Of a stretch of 11,957 nt of DNA, positions 1-6,608 are shown piece after piece. The DNA lies in assembly GCA_024408015.1 (NCBI GenBank), contig JAKSVJ010000009.1:1-11957 (forward strand), in the 5' to 3' direction. Position 1 is the first letter of the stretch. Every line of letters starts with the position of its first letter. A program made the translations under genes and the position numbers. Source of the stretch: Clostridia bacterium (GTDB lineage Bacteria > Bacillota > Clostridia > Oscillospirales > CAG-272). A model generated the notes under the pieces. It was given only the letters and a program-made list of their open reading frames with translations. It made no database searches and was not told the origin of the DNA.

Positions 1-1884
1 TTTCCATGCCATACTCCAGCCTGTACTTGGATCTCCTCTATCTGATAGAGTCTTTCTTGCTCCCTTAATTAATTCAGGAGTCTTCTCTATTGTAATCTCA
101 TGGGCAGGGTATAGACCATATAGATGTGATGTGTGTCTATGGTGAGGCTCTGTGATAGTTTCCTCTTTATACCATTCGATTATTGCGCCATCATTTCCGA
201 CTCTAGTTGGTAACAGTTTTGGCAATATTGATTCAATTGAACATACAAGTTCATTTTTAATATTTAGTATTTTAGATGCTTTTAAACATAGTCCAAATAA
301 GTCGCGTATAATGCTCATGGTCATTGTTGATGTGTACGCAATTCCACATTTATTTTCACCCTCAAAGTATTCAAGTTCAGGTGAGGCAGCTGGAGACATT
401 ATGTAATAACCATTTGGATCAGTTATGAGATTTTCTAAATAGAATTTAGCTGCTTCTATCATAATTGGATATGCAGTTTCCTTTAAGAAATCTACATCAC
501 CAGTGAACATGTAGTGGTCGTATAAATGTCTACATAACCAACCAGAACCCATAGGCCAATAAGCATATCTTGGATTACCTCCACCAGCAAATGTTTTGTT
601 CCACAAATCTGAATTATAATGAAGAACAAATCCATCACTACCATATACAGCTTTTGCAGTGTATTTTCCTGCTTCACACAAGCCATTGATTTTTTCTATC
701 AAAGGCATATTCATCTCTGGCAAATCAAATGGTAGACATGGCCAATAGTTCATTTGAGTGTTGATGTTAGTTGTGTAGTTGCAGTTCCAAGCCGGAGCCA
801 AATCTTGATTCCAAATGCCTTGAAGATTCATGGCTTGGGATCCTTCTCTAGAAGCAGATATCATAAGATATTTTGCGTAGTTATACAAAAGTATAATAAG
901 GCCGATATCATTGCTATCGCCTGAATTTTTCAATCTATTTGCTGTATCTAATTCAGGGGATTGATCATGCTCGATATCAAGCTCAGTTCTTTTATAGAAA
1001 CTACTATAGTCTGTAATATGTTCTTCTCTTATATCATCATATTCTTTTGTGGATATGTGGTTCAAGATGTCTATTACAGTTTTTTTATATTCTTTTCCTT
1101 CAGTGAATGGATGTTTGTTTGCTCCATTAAAACTGCTTTCTGAAGTAAATATAACAGTTACTTCGCTAGTTTTGGTTACTATTGAATTATCAATAATCTT
1201 AAGCGGAGAATTTGATATAACGGATATTCCTGCTCTAAAAAGGACACCACGCTTTGATGGCTCATCAGAGTAGACTTGATTTAATTCCCATGGCTCACGT
1301 AAGTTTTTAGGAGATTCAAAAGGGCATTCACCATCGAGAATGATTTTGTTATCTATTATAGATGTAGTGTTTTTTAACTCTGAAATTAATGAGATTTTGT
1401 ATTCTATATCTTTTGCAGACTTAGTATGCCAAATAATACACTTATCAGGGAAAGAGGCAAAAGACTCGCATAGAATATCATTTCCATCAACTGTTTTATA
1501 TTCAGTTGTGTTTATTGCATTTTCAAGTGAAAGTGATCTTGAGTATGATGCAATCTCTCCATTATCCATTTCAATGAATAAAGAGCCAAGAGGCATATAA
1601 CCTTGAACGCTTGTTCCGGATAATGCATTTTTTATTATATTTGTAGCTTTGAAAGCTTCGCCGTTTTTGCAGCAATCGCTAGCTTCAATAATTGCATCAC
1701 GAATGCAAATGTCAAAGCACTTTCTAGGAAATCCAGACCATAATTCGTCAAGATTTAACGCAAGTCTTTCTTTTTTTGTGTTACCAAAAACCATAGCACC
1801 TAGACGGCCATTTCCTATTGGCAAAGCCTCATTCCATTCAGATGCTTCATTTGTATAATATAAAATGTTAGTATCGTTTCTCAT
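1..1884 (-). CDS. GH95 family glycoside hydrolase (alpha-L-fucosidase / alpha-L-galactosidase type), C-terminus off the left edge
   Basis: The reverse strand is open without a stop for 628 codons from the ATG at 1884 to the window edge; GH95 enzymes are usually about 750-800 residues, so the last 100-170 are missing. Family signatures in order: LPIGNGRLGAMVFG (about residues 21-34), NLQGIWN (353-359), the N-x-N pair N373/N375 inside NYTTNINTQMNYWP, SPAASPELEY (497-506), HHRHTSHLYGLYP (581-593) and RGDPSTGWSMAW (616-627). In this inverting family two asparagines assist the catalytic water and a glutamate is the acid; N373, N375 and probably E503 fit these roles. No signal peptide is visible, so the enzyme is probably cytoplasmic and would act on imported oligosaccharides. 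The start lies 4 bases after the upstream transporter stop, has no clear ribosome binding site and no usable in-frame start upstream, so translation may be coupled. T371 bears on specificity (see findings). Confidence 0.9.
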   Translation of the reverse strand, partial: MRNDTNILYYTNEASEWNEALPIGNGRLGAMVFGNTKKERLALNLDELWSGFPRKCFDICIRDAIIEASDCCKNGEAFKATNIIKNALSGTSVQGYMPLGSLFIEMDNGEIASYSRSLSLENAINTTEYKTVDGNDILCESFASFPDKCIIWHTKSAKDIEYKISLISELKNTTSIIDNKIILDGECPFESPKNLREPWELNQVYSDEPSKRGVLFRAGISVISNSPLKIIDNSIVTKTSEVTVIFTSESSFNGANKHPFTEGKEYKKTVIDILNHISTKEYDDIREEHITDYSSFYKRTELDIEHDQSPELDTANRLKNSGDSNDIGLIILLYNYAKYLMISASREGSQAMNLQGIWNQDLAPAWNCNYTTNINTQMNYWPCLPFDLPEMNMPLIEKINGLCEAGKYTAKAVYGSDGFVLHYNSDLWNKTFAGGGNPRYAYWPMGSGWLCRHLYDHYMFTGDVDFLKETAYPIMIEAAKFYLENLITDPNGYYIMSPAASPELEYFEGENKCGIAYTSTMTMSIIRDLFGLCLKASKILNIKNELVCSIESILPKLLPTRVGNDGAIIEWYKEETITEPHHRHTSHLYGLYPAHEITIEKTPELIKGARKTLSDRGDPSTGWSMAWK

Positions 1885-1888
1885 ATAA

Positions 1889-2485
1889 CTATTTAAAAAT
1901 CAAAGGTGAGTAGGCTAGAATTCCGAGTCCTGCCGAGATGACAATTAGTAGGATTGGAGAGATTTTCTTGCCTTTTATACGTTTGTATATATATCCGATA
2001 AGTGCGATTATAGCTAGAATAATTATTCCTTTGTAGTCAACACTTAGTGTTGTTTCAAAATTGACAAAACCAACGATGGTACTCAAAAACATTGTGATAG
2101 CTGTTGCAACAATCAAACCGATAGCACAAGGTCTAACACCTCTAAGGAAACCTTGAACTCCAGCATATTTGATTAGGTTATTAACGAGTGCAACTATTAT
2201 TAGGATGATGATAAATGATGGCATAACAACACCAAAAGTAGCGAACATTGATCCTAGCACACCGGCTTGAGAAGATCCAATGAAAGTTGCCATATTTATT
2301 GCTACAGGTCCTGGTGTTGATTCTGATACTGCGACAAAATTTAAAAATTCAGAATCAGTGAGCCAATTTGCGGAAACCACTGTTTCACGAAGCAGTGACA
2401 ACATGCCATAGCCACCACCAAATGATACGGCTCCAACTTTGAAGAATGTTAAAAATAAATTTATTAGAGTTGAAAAAGTAGGCAT
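1889..2485 (-). CDS. Chromate transporter (CHR family), second half-size subunit
   Basis: This 198-residue hydrophobic protein is a short-chain CHR (ChrA-like) membrane protein. It shows the family marks FGGGYGM (residues 22-28) and ESTPGPVAIN (55-64), followed by several membrane segments to the C-terminus. Its gene starts with ATG immediately after the TAA of the upstream homologue; the AAGGAGG ribosome binding site (2494-2500) lies inside the last codons of that gene, so the two are translationally coupled. In the CHR family, short proteins encoded in pairs (for example YwrA/YwrB of Bacillus subtilis) are thought to form one functional transporter equivalent to full-length two-domain ChrA, which exports chromate. 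The true substrate in an anaerobe may be another anion; the sequence does not say. The two subunits align at the same motif positions, which suggests tandem duplication. Confidence 0.92.
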   Translation of the reverse strand: MPTFSTLINLFLTFFKVGAVSFGGGYGMLSLLRETVVSANWLTDSEFLNFVAVSESTPGPVAINMATFIGSSQAGVLGSMFATFGVVMPSFIIILIIVALVNNLIKYAGVQGFLRGVRPCAIGLIVATAITMFLSTIVGFVNFETTLSVDYKGIIILAIIALIGYIYKRIKGKKISPILLIVISAGLGILAYSPLIFK

Positions 2486-3079
2486 TTATTTATCCTCCTT
2501 TTTCACTGCAGTTTTGCTTTTTAAGAATCCAATAAGATAGATTATTAAACCGATAATACCGCAAGTAAGAATGTATAAAATTGTGGAAAGCTTGATAGAT
2601 AGTATTGTTAATGCAACCATGACAACTACAACACCAGCAAAGATTATTGTATTGAACAGGTCTTTTTTCATTGATTTGAACATTTTGATTCCGGCTGTGA
2701 GAATGAGATATATTACACAAGCTTGAATACCATGGAATGCGTATTTGACATATTCAAATTCAAGGAACTTATCAAAGAATAGTGAGATTATATAGATGAT
2801 TGTGAATGAAGGTAGAACCATCCCCAATGTTCCTGCTATAGAACCTAAGATACCAGCAACTTTATAGCCTATATATGTTGAACTGTTGATGGCAATTGGT
2901 CCTGGAGTTGATTCAGCTATTGCAACAATGTCAACAAATTCATCTTTGTCTATCCATTTTTTATTGCTAACAAACTCATTTTCAAATATTGCAATCATTG
3001 CATATCCACCACCAAAAGTGAATAGACCTATTTTAAACATGGTTAGGAAAACGCCAATTATTTTTTTGAATTTATCCAA
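2486..3079 (-). CDS. Chromate transporter (CHR family), first half-size subunit
   Basis: This is the first gene of the leftward operon and encodes a 197-residue CHR-family membrane protein with FGGGYAM (residues 22-28), ESTPGPIAIN (56-65) and a hydrophobic C-terminal half (several transmembrane segments) ending in a Lys/Glu-rich tail. The start is a TTG at 3077-3079, placed 6 bases after a full AGGAGG (3086-3091, minus strand); I see no in-frame ATG near it that would replace it. It is expected to pair with the adjacent homologue to make a complete anion exporter in the cytoplasmic membrane. A consensus-like promoter lies about 30 bases upstream. The chromate assignment follows family naming; no residue seen here proves the substrate. 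Confidence 0.92.
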   Translation of the reverse strand: MDKFKKIIGVFLTMFKIGLFTFGGGYAMIAIFENEFVSNKKWIDKDEFVDIVAIAESTPGPIAINSSTYIGYKVAGILGSIAGTLGMVLPSFTIIYIISLFFDKFLEFEYVKYAFHGIQACVIYLILTAGIKMFKSMKKDLFNTIIFAGVVVVMVALTILSIKLSTILYILTCGIIGLIIYLIGFLKSKTAVKKEDK

Positions 3080-3107
3080 TGTAAGCCTCCTGTATTTTGC
3101 TAAATTA

Positions 3108-3135
3108 ATTATATCAAATTACCCTTTAAAATCAA
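3108..3135 (-). promoter_or_regulatory. Sigma-A-type promoter for the chromate transporter-GH95 operon
   Basis: Reading leftward, a -35 like TTGATT (3130-3135) is followed after 16 bases by a perfect TATAAT -10 (3108-3113). The -10 is preceded by TGA, giving an extended TGnTATAAT element. Transcription would begin near 3100, leaving a leader of about 20 bases that contains the AGGAGG of the first transporter gene. No operator palindrome is obvious in the 20 bases between this -35 and the opposing one. Confidence 0.7.
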
Positions 3136-3155
3136 GCCTATTGTTCCGGTTTTGG

Positions 3156-3183
3156 TTGACATTTAAAACACAATGAATATAAT
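3156..3183 (+). promoter_or_regulatory. Consensus sigma-A promoter for the LRR lipoprotein (and possibly the atp operon)
   Basis: A perfect -35 TTGACA (3156-3161) and a perfect -10 TATAAT (3178-3183) are separated by 16 bases, one less than optimal. Transcription should begin near 3190, giving a leader of about 25 bases with GGAGG at 3205-3209. This is the strongest promoter visible in the window. Because no terminator separates the lipoprotein gene from atpI, it may also feed the ATP synthase genes. Confidence 0.8.
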
Positions 3184-3215
3184 ATTAAATATATAAATAT
3201 ATATGGAGGCTACCA

Positions 3216-3728
3216 TTGATAAAACGTTTAATAGCAGCAATAATTGCTTTGGCAACAGTAGTGTGTCTTGCTTCGTGCAATAATCCTACAGGTCCAATTG
3301 ATAATACAACTTCATCCTCAAACAAAATAGTTGTTCCTGAAATAGAAGAGACAACACTTGTTTCTGGAGTTGGTAAAGCTGATGAAAATGGTGTCTATGT
3401 GGTTCCGGATGGAATTACATTCATACGTGAAGGTGCATTTGCAAACGATACAAAACTCAAAGAAATCGTAATACCAGCGAGTGTTGAAAAGATCGGTTCT
3501 GGAGTTTTCTATGGTTGCACATCACTAAAGAAAGTTACAATGACTGATAATATAACATCAATAGGTGCTGAAGCATTTATCGGTTGTGAGTCATTAGCAA
3601 CAATAAAAATTCCTTCTAAGGTTACTGAACTATTGATGAGTACATTCTCATTTTGCTCATCATTACAAAATATAGAAATACCTTTCAAGAAAACATATGA
3701 AGAAATTTCAGCAGATGTACATCATTGA
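3216..3728 (+). CDS. BspA-like leucine-rich-repeat lipoprotein, N-terminal piece (frameshifted gene)
   Basis: The start is TTG at 3216, 6 bases after GGAGG (3205-3209). The first 21 residues form a lipoprotein signal: MIKR, a hydrophobic stretch, then the lipobox L18-A19-S20-C21, so the mature protein should be lipid-anchored on the outer face of the membrane. A short Thr/Ser/Asn-rich linker follows, then LRR_5 (BspA/TpLRR type) repeats from about residue 60, with the pattern I-x-x-x-A-F-x-x-C-x-S-L-x-x-I-x-I-P. Repeat cysteine codons at 3516, 3585 and 3654 are exactly 69 bases apart. The frame ends at TGA 3726-3728 after an off-pattern tail (ADVHH). The repeat continues in the -1 frame, so this is the front part of a broken gene or one with a sequence error. 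BspA-like proteins are usually surface adhesion or binding proteins; no ligand can be named. Confidence 0.85.
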   Translation: MIKRLIAAIIALATVVCLASCNNPTGPIDNTTSSSNKIVVPEIEETTLVSGVGKADENGVYVVPDGITFIREGAFANDTKLKEIVIPASVEKIGSGVFYGCTSLKKVTMTDNITSIGAEAFIGCESLATIKIPSKVTELLMSTFSFCSSLQNIEIPFKKTYEEISADVHH

Positions 3729-5150
3729 ATATGGTTGAATTCCCAGCAAGCCTATCTGAACTTGGTTCTTTAGCATTCTATGGATGTACTTCACTTGCAG
3801 TGCTTGATGGATTAGAAAACACAGCAATAAAGTCAATAGGTGCCCAAGCGTTCGAAGGTTGTACTGCTTTACAGGAAATTTCACTTCCAAAGAACCTTGA
3901 AACAATTGGTTCAGATGCTTTTAAGAGTTGTACTTCACTATATGACATTACAATCCCAAAAAGTGTAAGTTCAATTGGTTCATTTGCTCTTAGTTTTACC
4001 CCTTGGTATCAAGAGAAGAAAGACAAGTTCTTAATTGTCGGCGACGGCGTATTGATTAAGTGTACAGTTAATCCATACACTTGTGAAGTGCCTGGCACTC
4101 TTGATTTGTCAGATTTGAACATTAAGCATATTGGAAACTCATGCTTTATTGATGCGTACTCAGCTGAGATTGCTACATCAAATGGATATCGATTCACATT
4201 CTACTTAAAGAATGTAATCTTGCCTGAAGGATTAATTAGTATTGGAGACAAAGCATTCTATGGTTGTCTTAACCTAGAAAGTGCAAAACTTCCATCAACT
4301 TTAACAAGTATCGGTAACCAAGCATTCTTTGTTTATTCCGGAGGGGAATATTCCTATCTTAATATTAACTTCGATAACTGTACAAATCTAAAAGCAATTG
4401 GCTCTTATGCATTCTATGGATGTTATAACACAGAAAAAGTTGAATTACCTGCAAGTGTTACTTATGTTGGAGATTCTGCATTTATTGAAACAAAAGCATT
4501 CTATGATTTCATAGATTCATCCGCTAAGAAAAATGATGGCAATCATTTCTATGTAACAGGCGATGGCGTTTTGTTGTTTGCATATGTAGCAAAGGACGTT
4601 ACTGATTTGATTATCCCTGATGGTGTTAAGATGATTAGCGGTGGCGCTTGTACTGGTTGGGATAGCCAATATGTTTTTGACGATTATGAAAACGATCCTA
4701 CTGTAAGTGAGGCCATTAAATCAAAGCATAGATTAACATATGCGATAAGAAAACTAGTGCTTCCAGAAGGTGTTAACGTTATTGGTGAAAATGCATTCTT
4801 CCGTGTTGGTGGAATTGATAATCTAGTTGTTCCAAATACAGTCACAAGAATTGAAAATAGTGCGTTTATGCTTTGTAAATCACTAAGAGTTTTGAAACTT
4901 AGTAACAAGGTTGAATATATTGGTAACTCTTGTTTTGCTTATTCAAATCTTCAAGCAATAGAATTGCCGGATACATTAACATATATTGGATATAGTCCAT
5001 TTATTGAATGTTCATTACTTAAGACAATTATTATTCCAGCTTCTGTAAAGACTTTTGGCTCACCAGTTATTGACGAAACAATGGTTGGACTTGAATCAAT
5101 CTATTTACAAAAAGAAAACAGAAAACTTTTGACTTCTGTCGTTCAATTAT
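3410..5150 (+). repeat. Array of LRR_5 (BspA-type) coding repeats, commonly 69-bp period
   Basis: Units encode about 23 residues of the form C-x-S-L-x-x-I-x-I-P-x-x-V-T-x-I-G-x-x-A-F-x-G. Cysteine codons at 3516, 3585 and 3654, and again at 3716 and 3785, are spaced 69 bases; the next spacing is 75, then 69 again. The step 3654 to 3716 is only 62 bases, marking the frameshift. Near-identical stretches such as GCATTCTATGGATGT recur (around 3774, 4253 and 4410), giving direct repeats prone to slippage or recombination. Confidence 0.8.
3701..3718 (+). other. Frameshift junction in the LRR lipoprotein gene
   Basis: Upstream of 3700 the -1 frame is closed by TGA (3698-3700), and the 0 frame closes at TGA 3726-3728, so the change of frame must occur between about 3701 and 3716. 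The repeat here is 62 bases long instead of 69, and the A-F-x-x segment expected before the cysteine is missing. A net loss of 7 bases (or 13, which would give a 75-base unit like the next one) would explain both the short repeat and the frame change. No X-XXY-YYZ slippery heptamer in the correct phase is present. Confidence 0.75.
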
Positions 5151-5185
5151 ATTCAGCAAAAACAATCATTTACTACTACGATTAA
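3725..5185 (+). CDS. BspA-like leucine-rich-repeat protein, C-terminal piece (frameshifted gene)
   Basis: This frame continues the lipoprotein gene. The apparent TTG start at 3725 has no ribosome binding site, and the preceding in-frame codons (3716-3724) encode Cys-Thr-Ser, completing the repeat start CTSL, so 3725 is not a real start. The 486 residues contain many LRR_5 units with AFYGC, AFEGC, AFKSC and similar motifs. They are interrupted twice by a different module containing GDGVLIKC (about 4039-4062) and GDGVLLFA (about 4561-4584), each followed by an IPDG- or LDLSDL-like strand and a new repeat. No C-terminal anchor or sorting motif is seen; the protein ends in YYYD. The rejoined product would be about 656 residues, lipid-anchored and extracellular. 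As it stands this piece lacks an export signal and would be non-functional unless frameshifting occurs or the base sequence is wrong. Confidence 0.85.
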   Translation: MNMVEFPASLSELGSLAFYGCTSLAVLDGLENTAIKSIGAQAFEGCTALQEISLPKNLETIGSDAFKSCTSLYDITIPKSVSSIGSFALSFTPWYQEKKDKFLIVGDGVLIKCTVNPYTCEVPGTLDLSDLNIKHIGNSCFIDAYSAEIATSNGYRFTFYLKNVILPEGLISIGDKAFYGCLNLESAKLPSTLTSIGNQAFFVYSGGEYSYLNINFDNCTNLKAIGSYAFYGCYNTEKVELPASVTYVGDSAFIETKAFYDFIDSSAKKNDGNHFYVTGDGVLLFAYVAKDVTDLIIPDGVKMISGGACTGWDSQYVFDDYENDPTVSEAIKSKHRLTYAIRKLVLPEGVNVIGENAFFRVGGIDNLVVPNTVTRIENSAFMLCKSLRVLKLSNKVEYIGNSCFAYSNLQAIELPDTLTYIGYSPFIECSLLKTIIIPASVKTFGSPVIDETMVGLESIYLQKENRKLLTSVVQLYSAKTIIYYYD

Positions 5186-5199
5186 TTTAAGGAGGCATT

Positions 5200-5652
5200 A
5201 TGGCAATGGACAAAACTGTGCTTAAAGAAATTAAATTTGTTTCTTTAGGAATGGTTATTATGTGCGCGTTAATGAATTCCGTATTTTTAGTAATAGGAAA
5301 ATGGGATTATCACGTGCTTTTATCCACTATATTGATGGGTGGAATAATGATTTTGCACTTTGTTTTATTGTGCTTAACAATTCAAAAAGTAGTTAATTAT
5401 GAGAATAGAGAAGATGCTCAAAAATTAATGAAAGTATCACAAATGTCAAGACTACTTATGATAGGTGTAGTATTGGCTATCGGAATCGTTTTGTCCGAAA
5501 AAGGATCACTTTACGTATTTAGCTTTTGGGCATTGCTTCCACCTCTATTCTTCAATAGAATTACAATTATGATTAGAGGCGCTATGATTAAAAAAGAGGA
5601 CTCTAATGCAGAAATTCCGGATGATTCCGAAGGATCGGAGGAAGAAAATTGA
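5200..5652 (+). CDS. atpI: ATP synthase subunit I-like membrane protein (AtpI)
   Basis: A 150-residue protein with four predicted membrane segments (about residues 13-34, 39-63, 83-99 and 103-126) and a very acidic C-terminal tail (133-150). Position at the head of the atp cluster, size and topology fit the poorly conserved subunit I family, which is associated with assembly of the c-ring and in some species with cation supply. AAGGAGG (5189-5195) lies only 4 bases before the ATG at 5200 and 10 bases before a second in-frame ATG at 5206, so either may be used; the second would remove only Met-Ala. Its TGA stop overlaps the TTG start of atpB, indicating translational coupling. The assignment rests more on context and topology than on conserved residues. 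Confidence 0.75.
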   Translation: MAMDKTVLKEIKFVSLGMVIMCALMNSVFLVIGKWDYHVLLSTILMGGIMILHFVLLCLTIQKVVNYENREDAQKLMKVSQMSRLLMIGVVLAIGIVLSEKGSLYVFSFWALLPPLFFNRITIMIRGAMIKKEDSNAEIPDDSEGSEEEN

Positions 5653-6569
5653 CAAAAAAGAAATTTGATTTATATGATGTGATGTGTATGCGTCTTATGA
5701 TATTGCCGTTTATTGCTGCAATGGTACTTAAGATTTTATACACTCCTGCGAGTGAGGGAATTCAAATCTCGGGAGCATTGGTATATTGGACAATAGATAT
5801 GCCATTACAACCACTATATATTTCCGAAGCTCAAGTTAACTCAGTGGCGGTAGTGCTATTCGTTTTGGGACTAGCATTATTCCTTACACATGGATTGACT
5901 GTAAAGCCTGAATCAAAAAGACAAATCATTGCAGAGATGATTGTTGAAAAGGTTGAAGGCTTAGTAGATGAAAATATGGGAGAAAGATTCCATGAATATG
6001 GACCATTGATTGCGGCTGTTCTTGCAATTTCTGGTGTATCAAGTTTATCAAGCTTACTTGGTCTCTTTCCACCAACAGCCGATGTTAATATCATAGCTGG
6101 TTGGTCAATTATGGTATTTGCTTTGATTACATACTACAAATTCAAGGGCGGTGCGTTGAATTATGTCAAAGGTTACTTTGAGCCAATTCCAGTATTTGCA
6201 CCACTTAACGTAATCAGTGAGTTTGCAACGCCTGTTTCAATGACATTCCGTCATTTTGGTAATGTACTTTCTGGTGTAGTAATTTCTGTATTGTTATCAA
6301 CAGCACTTGGAGGTTTGTCAAATCTAATATTTGGTTGGATTCCTGTGGTTGGATCATTCCCAATACTTAGAATTGGTATTCCGGCAATATTCTCACTTTA
6401 TTTCGACATTTTTAGTGGTCTTATTCAAGCATTCATTTTTGCCATGTTGACAATGCTTAACATCTCAAATGGATTCCCAGAAGAAGCATATGCATTAAGA
6501 ATGCAAAAGAGAGCTATTCGTGCTCAAAAGAAAAAAGAACGCGAAGAACTCGCAGCTAAAATTCAGTAA
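5649..6569 (+). CDS. atpB: F-type ATP synthase subunit a (Fo ion channel)
   Basis: This 306-residue membrane protein forms the two ion half-channels next to the c-ring. The essential arginine is R201 in TFRHFGN (199-205), matching E. coli R210, and Q260 in LIQAFIF matches E. coli Q252. By the same alignment the E. coli E219 position is V210 and the H245 position is D253. The start is TTG (5649-5651), overlapping the TGA of atpI, with GGAGG (5637-5641) 7 bases upstream. The protein begins with a charged stretch, then a membrane segment around residues 13-30, and ends in a highly basic/acidic tail (about 280-306). Length is slightly above the usual 230-280. It works with AtpE and AtpF in the membrane. 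Confidence 0.95.
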   Translation: MTKKKFDLYDVMCMRLMILPFIAAMVLKILYTPASEGIQISGALVYWTIDMPLQPLYISEAQVNSVAVVLFVLGLALFLTHGLTVKPESKRQIIAEMIVEKVEGLVDENMGERFHEYGPLIAAVLAISGVSSLSSLLGLFPPTADVNIIAGWSIMVFALITYYKFKGGALNYVKGYFEPIPVFAPLNVISEFATPVSMTFRHFGNVLSGVVISVLLSTALGGLSNLIFGWIPVVGSFPILRIGIPAIFSLYFDIFSGLIQAFIFAMLTMLNISNGFPEEAYALRMQKRAIRAQKKKEREELAAKIQ

Positions 6570-6608
6570 TAAAAAATAATAATATACACATTTTACGGAG
6601 GTAAAAAA

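Noticed and set aside
152..1858. Plus-strand open frames across the left part of the window
   Set aside because: They are short and antisense to a continuous GH95 reading frame with clear family motifs.
2490..2720. Alternative reverse-strand frame inside the first CHR gene
   Set aside because: Low-complexity His/Ser/Asn-rich translation overlapping a well-supported membrane protein frame.
3179..3203. AT-rich self-complementary stretch as a terminator or regulatory hairpin
   Set aside because: It is low-complexity A/T next to the -10 box with no GC stem; it would not form a stable hairpin.
3725..3727. TTG at 3725 as a true start of a second LRR gene
   Set aside because: There is no ribosome binding site, no signal peptide, and the repeat motif begins upstream in the same frame.
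3701..3728. Programmed -1 ribosomal frameshift in the lipoprotein
   Set aside because: No slippery heptamer in the right phase, and the repeat is also 7 bases short, which a simple slip would not explain.
5129..5153. Possible atp promoter TTGACT ... TATATT near the end of the lipoprotein gene
   Set aside because: The spacer is only 13 bases, too short for sigma-A, and no better -10 lies at 16-18 bases.
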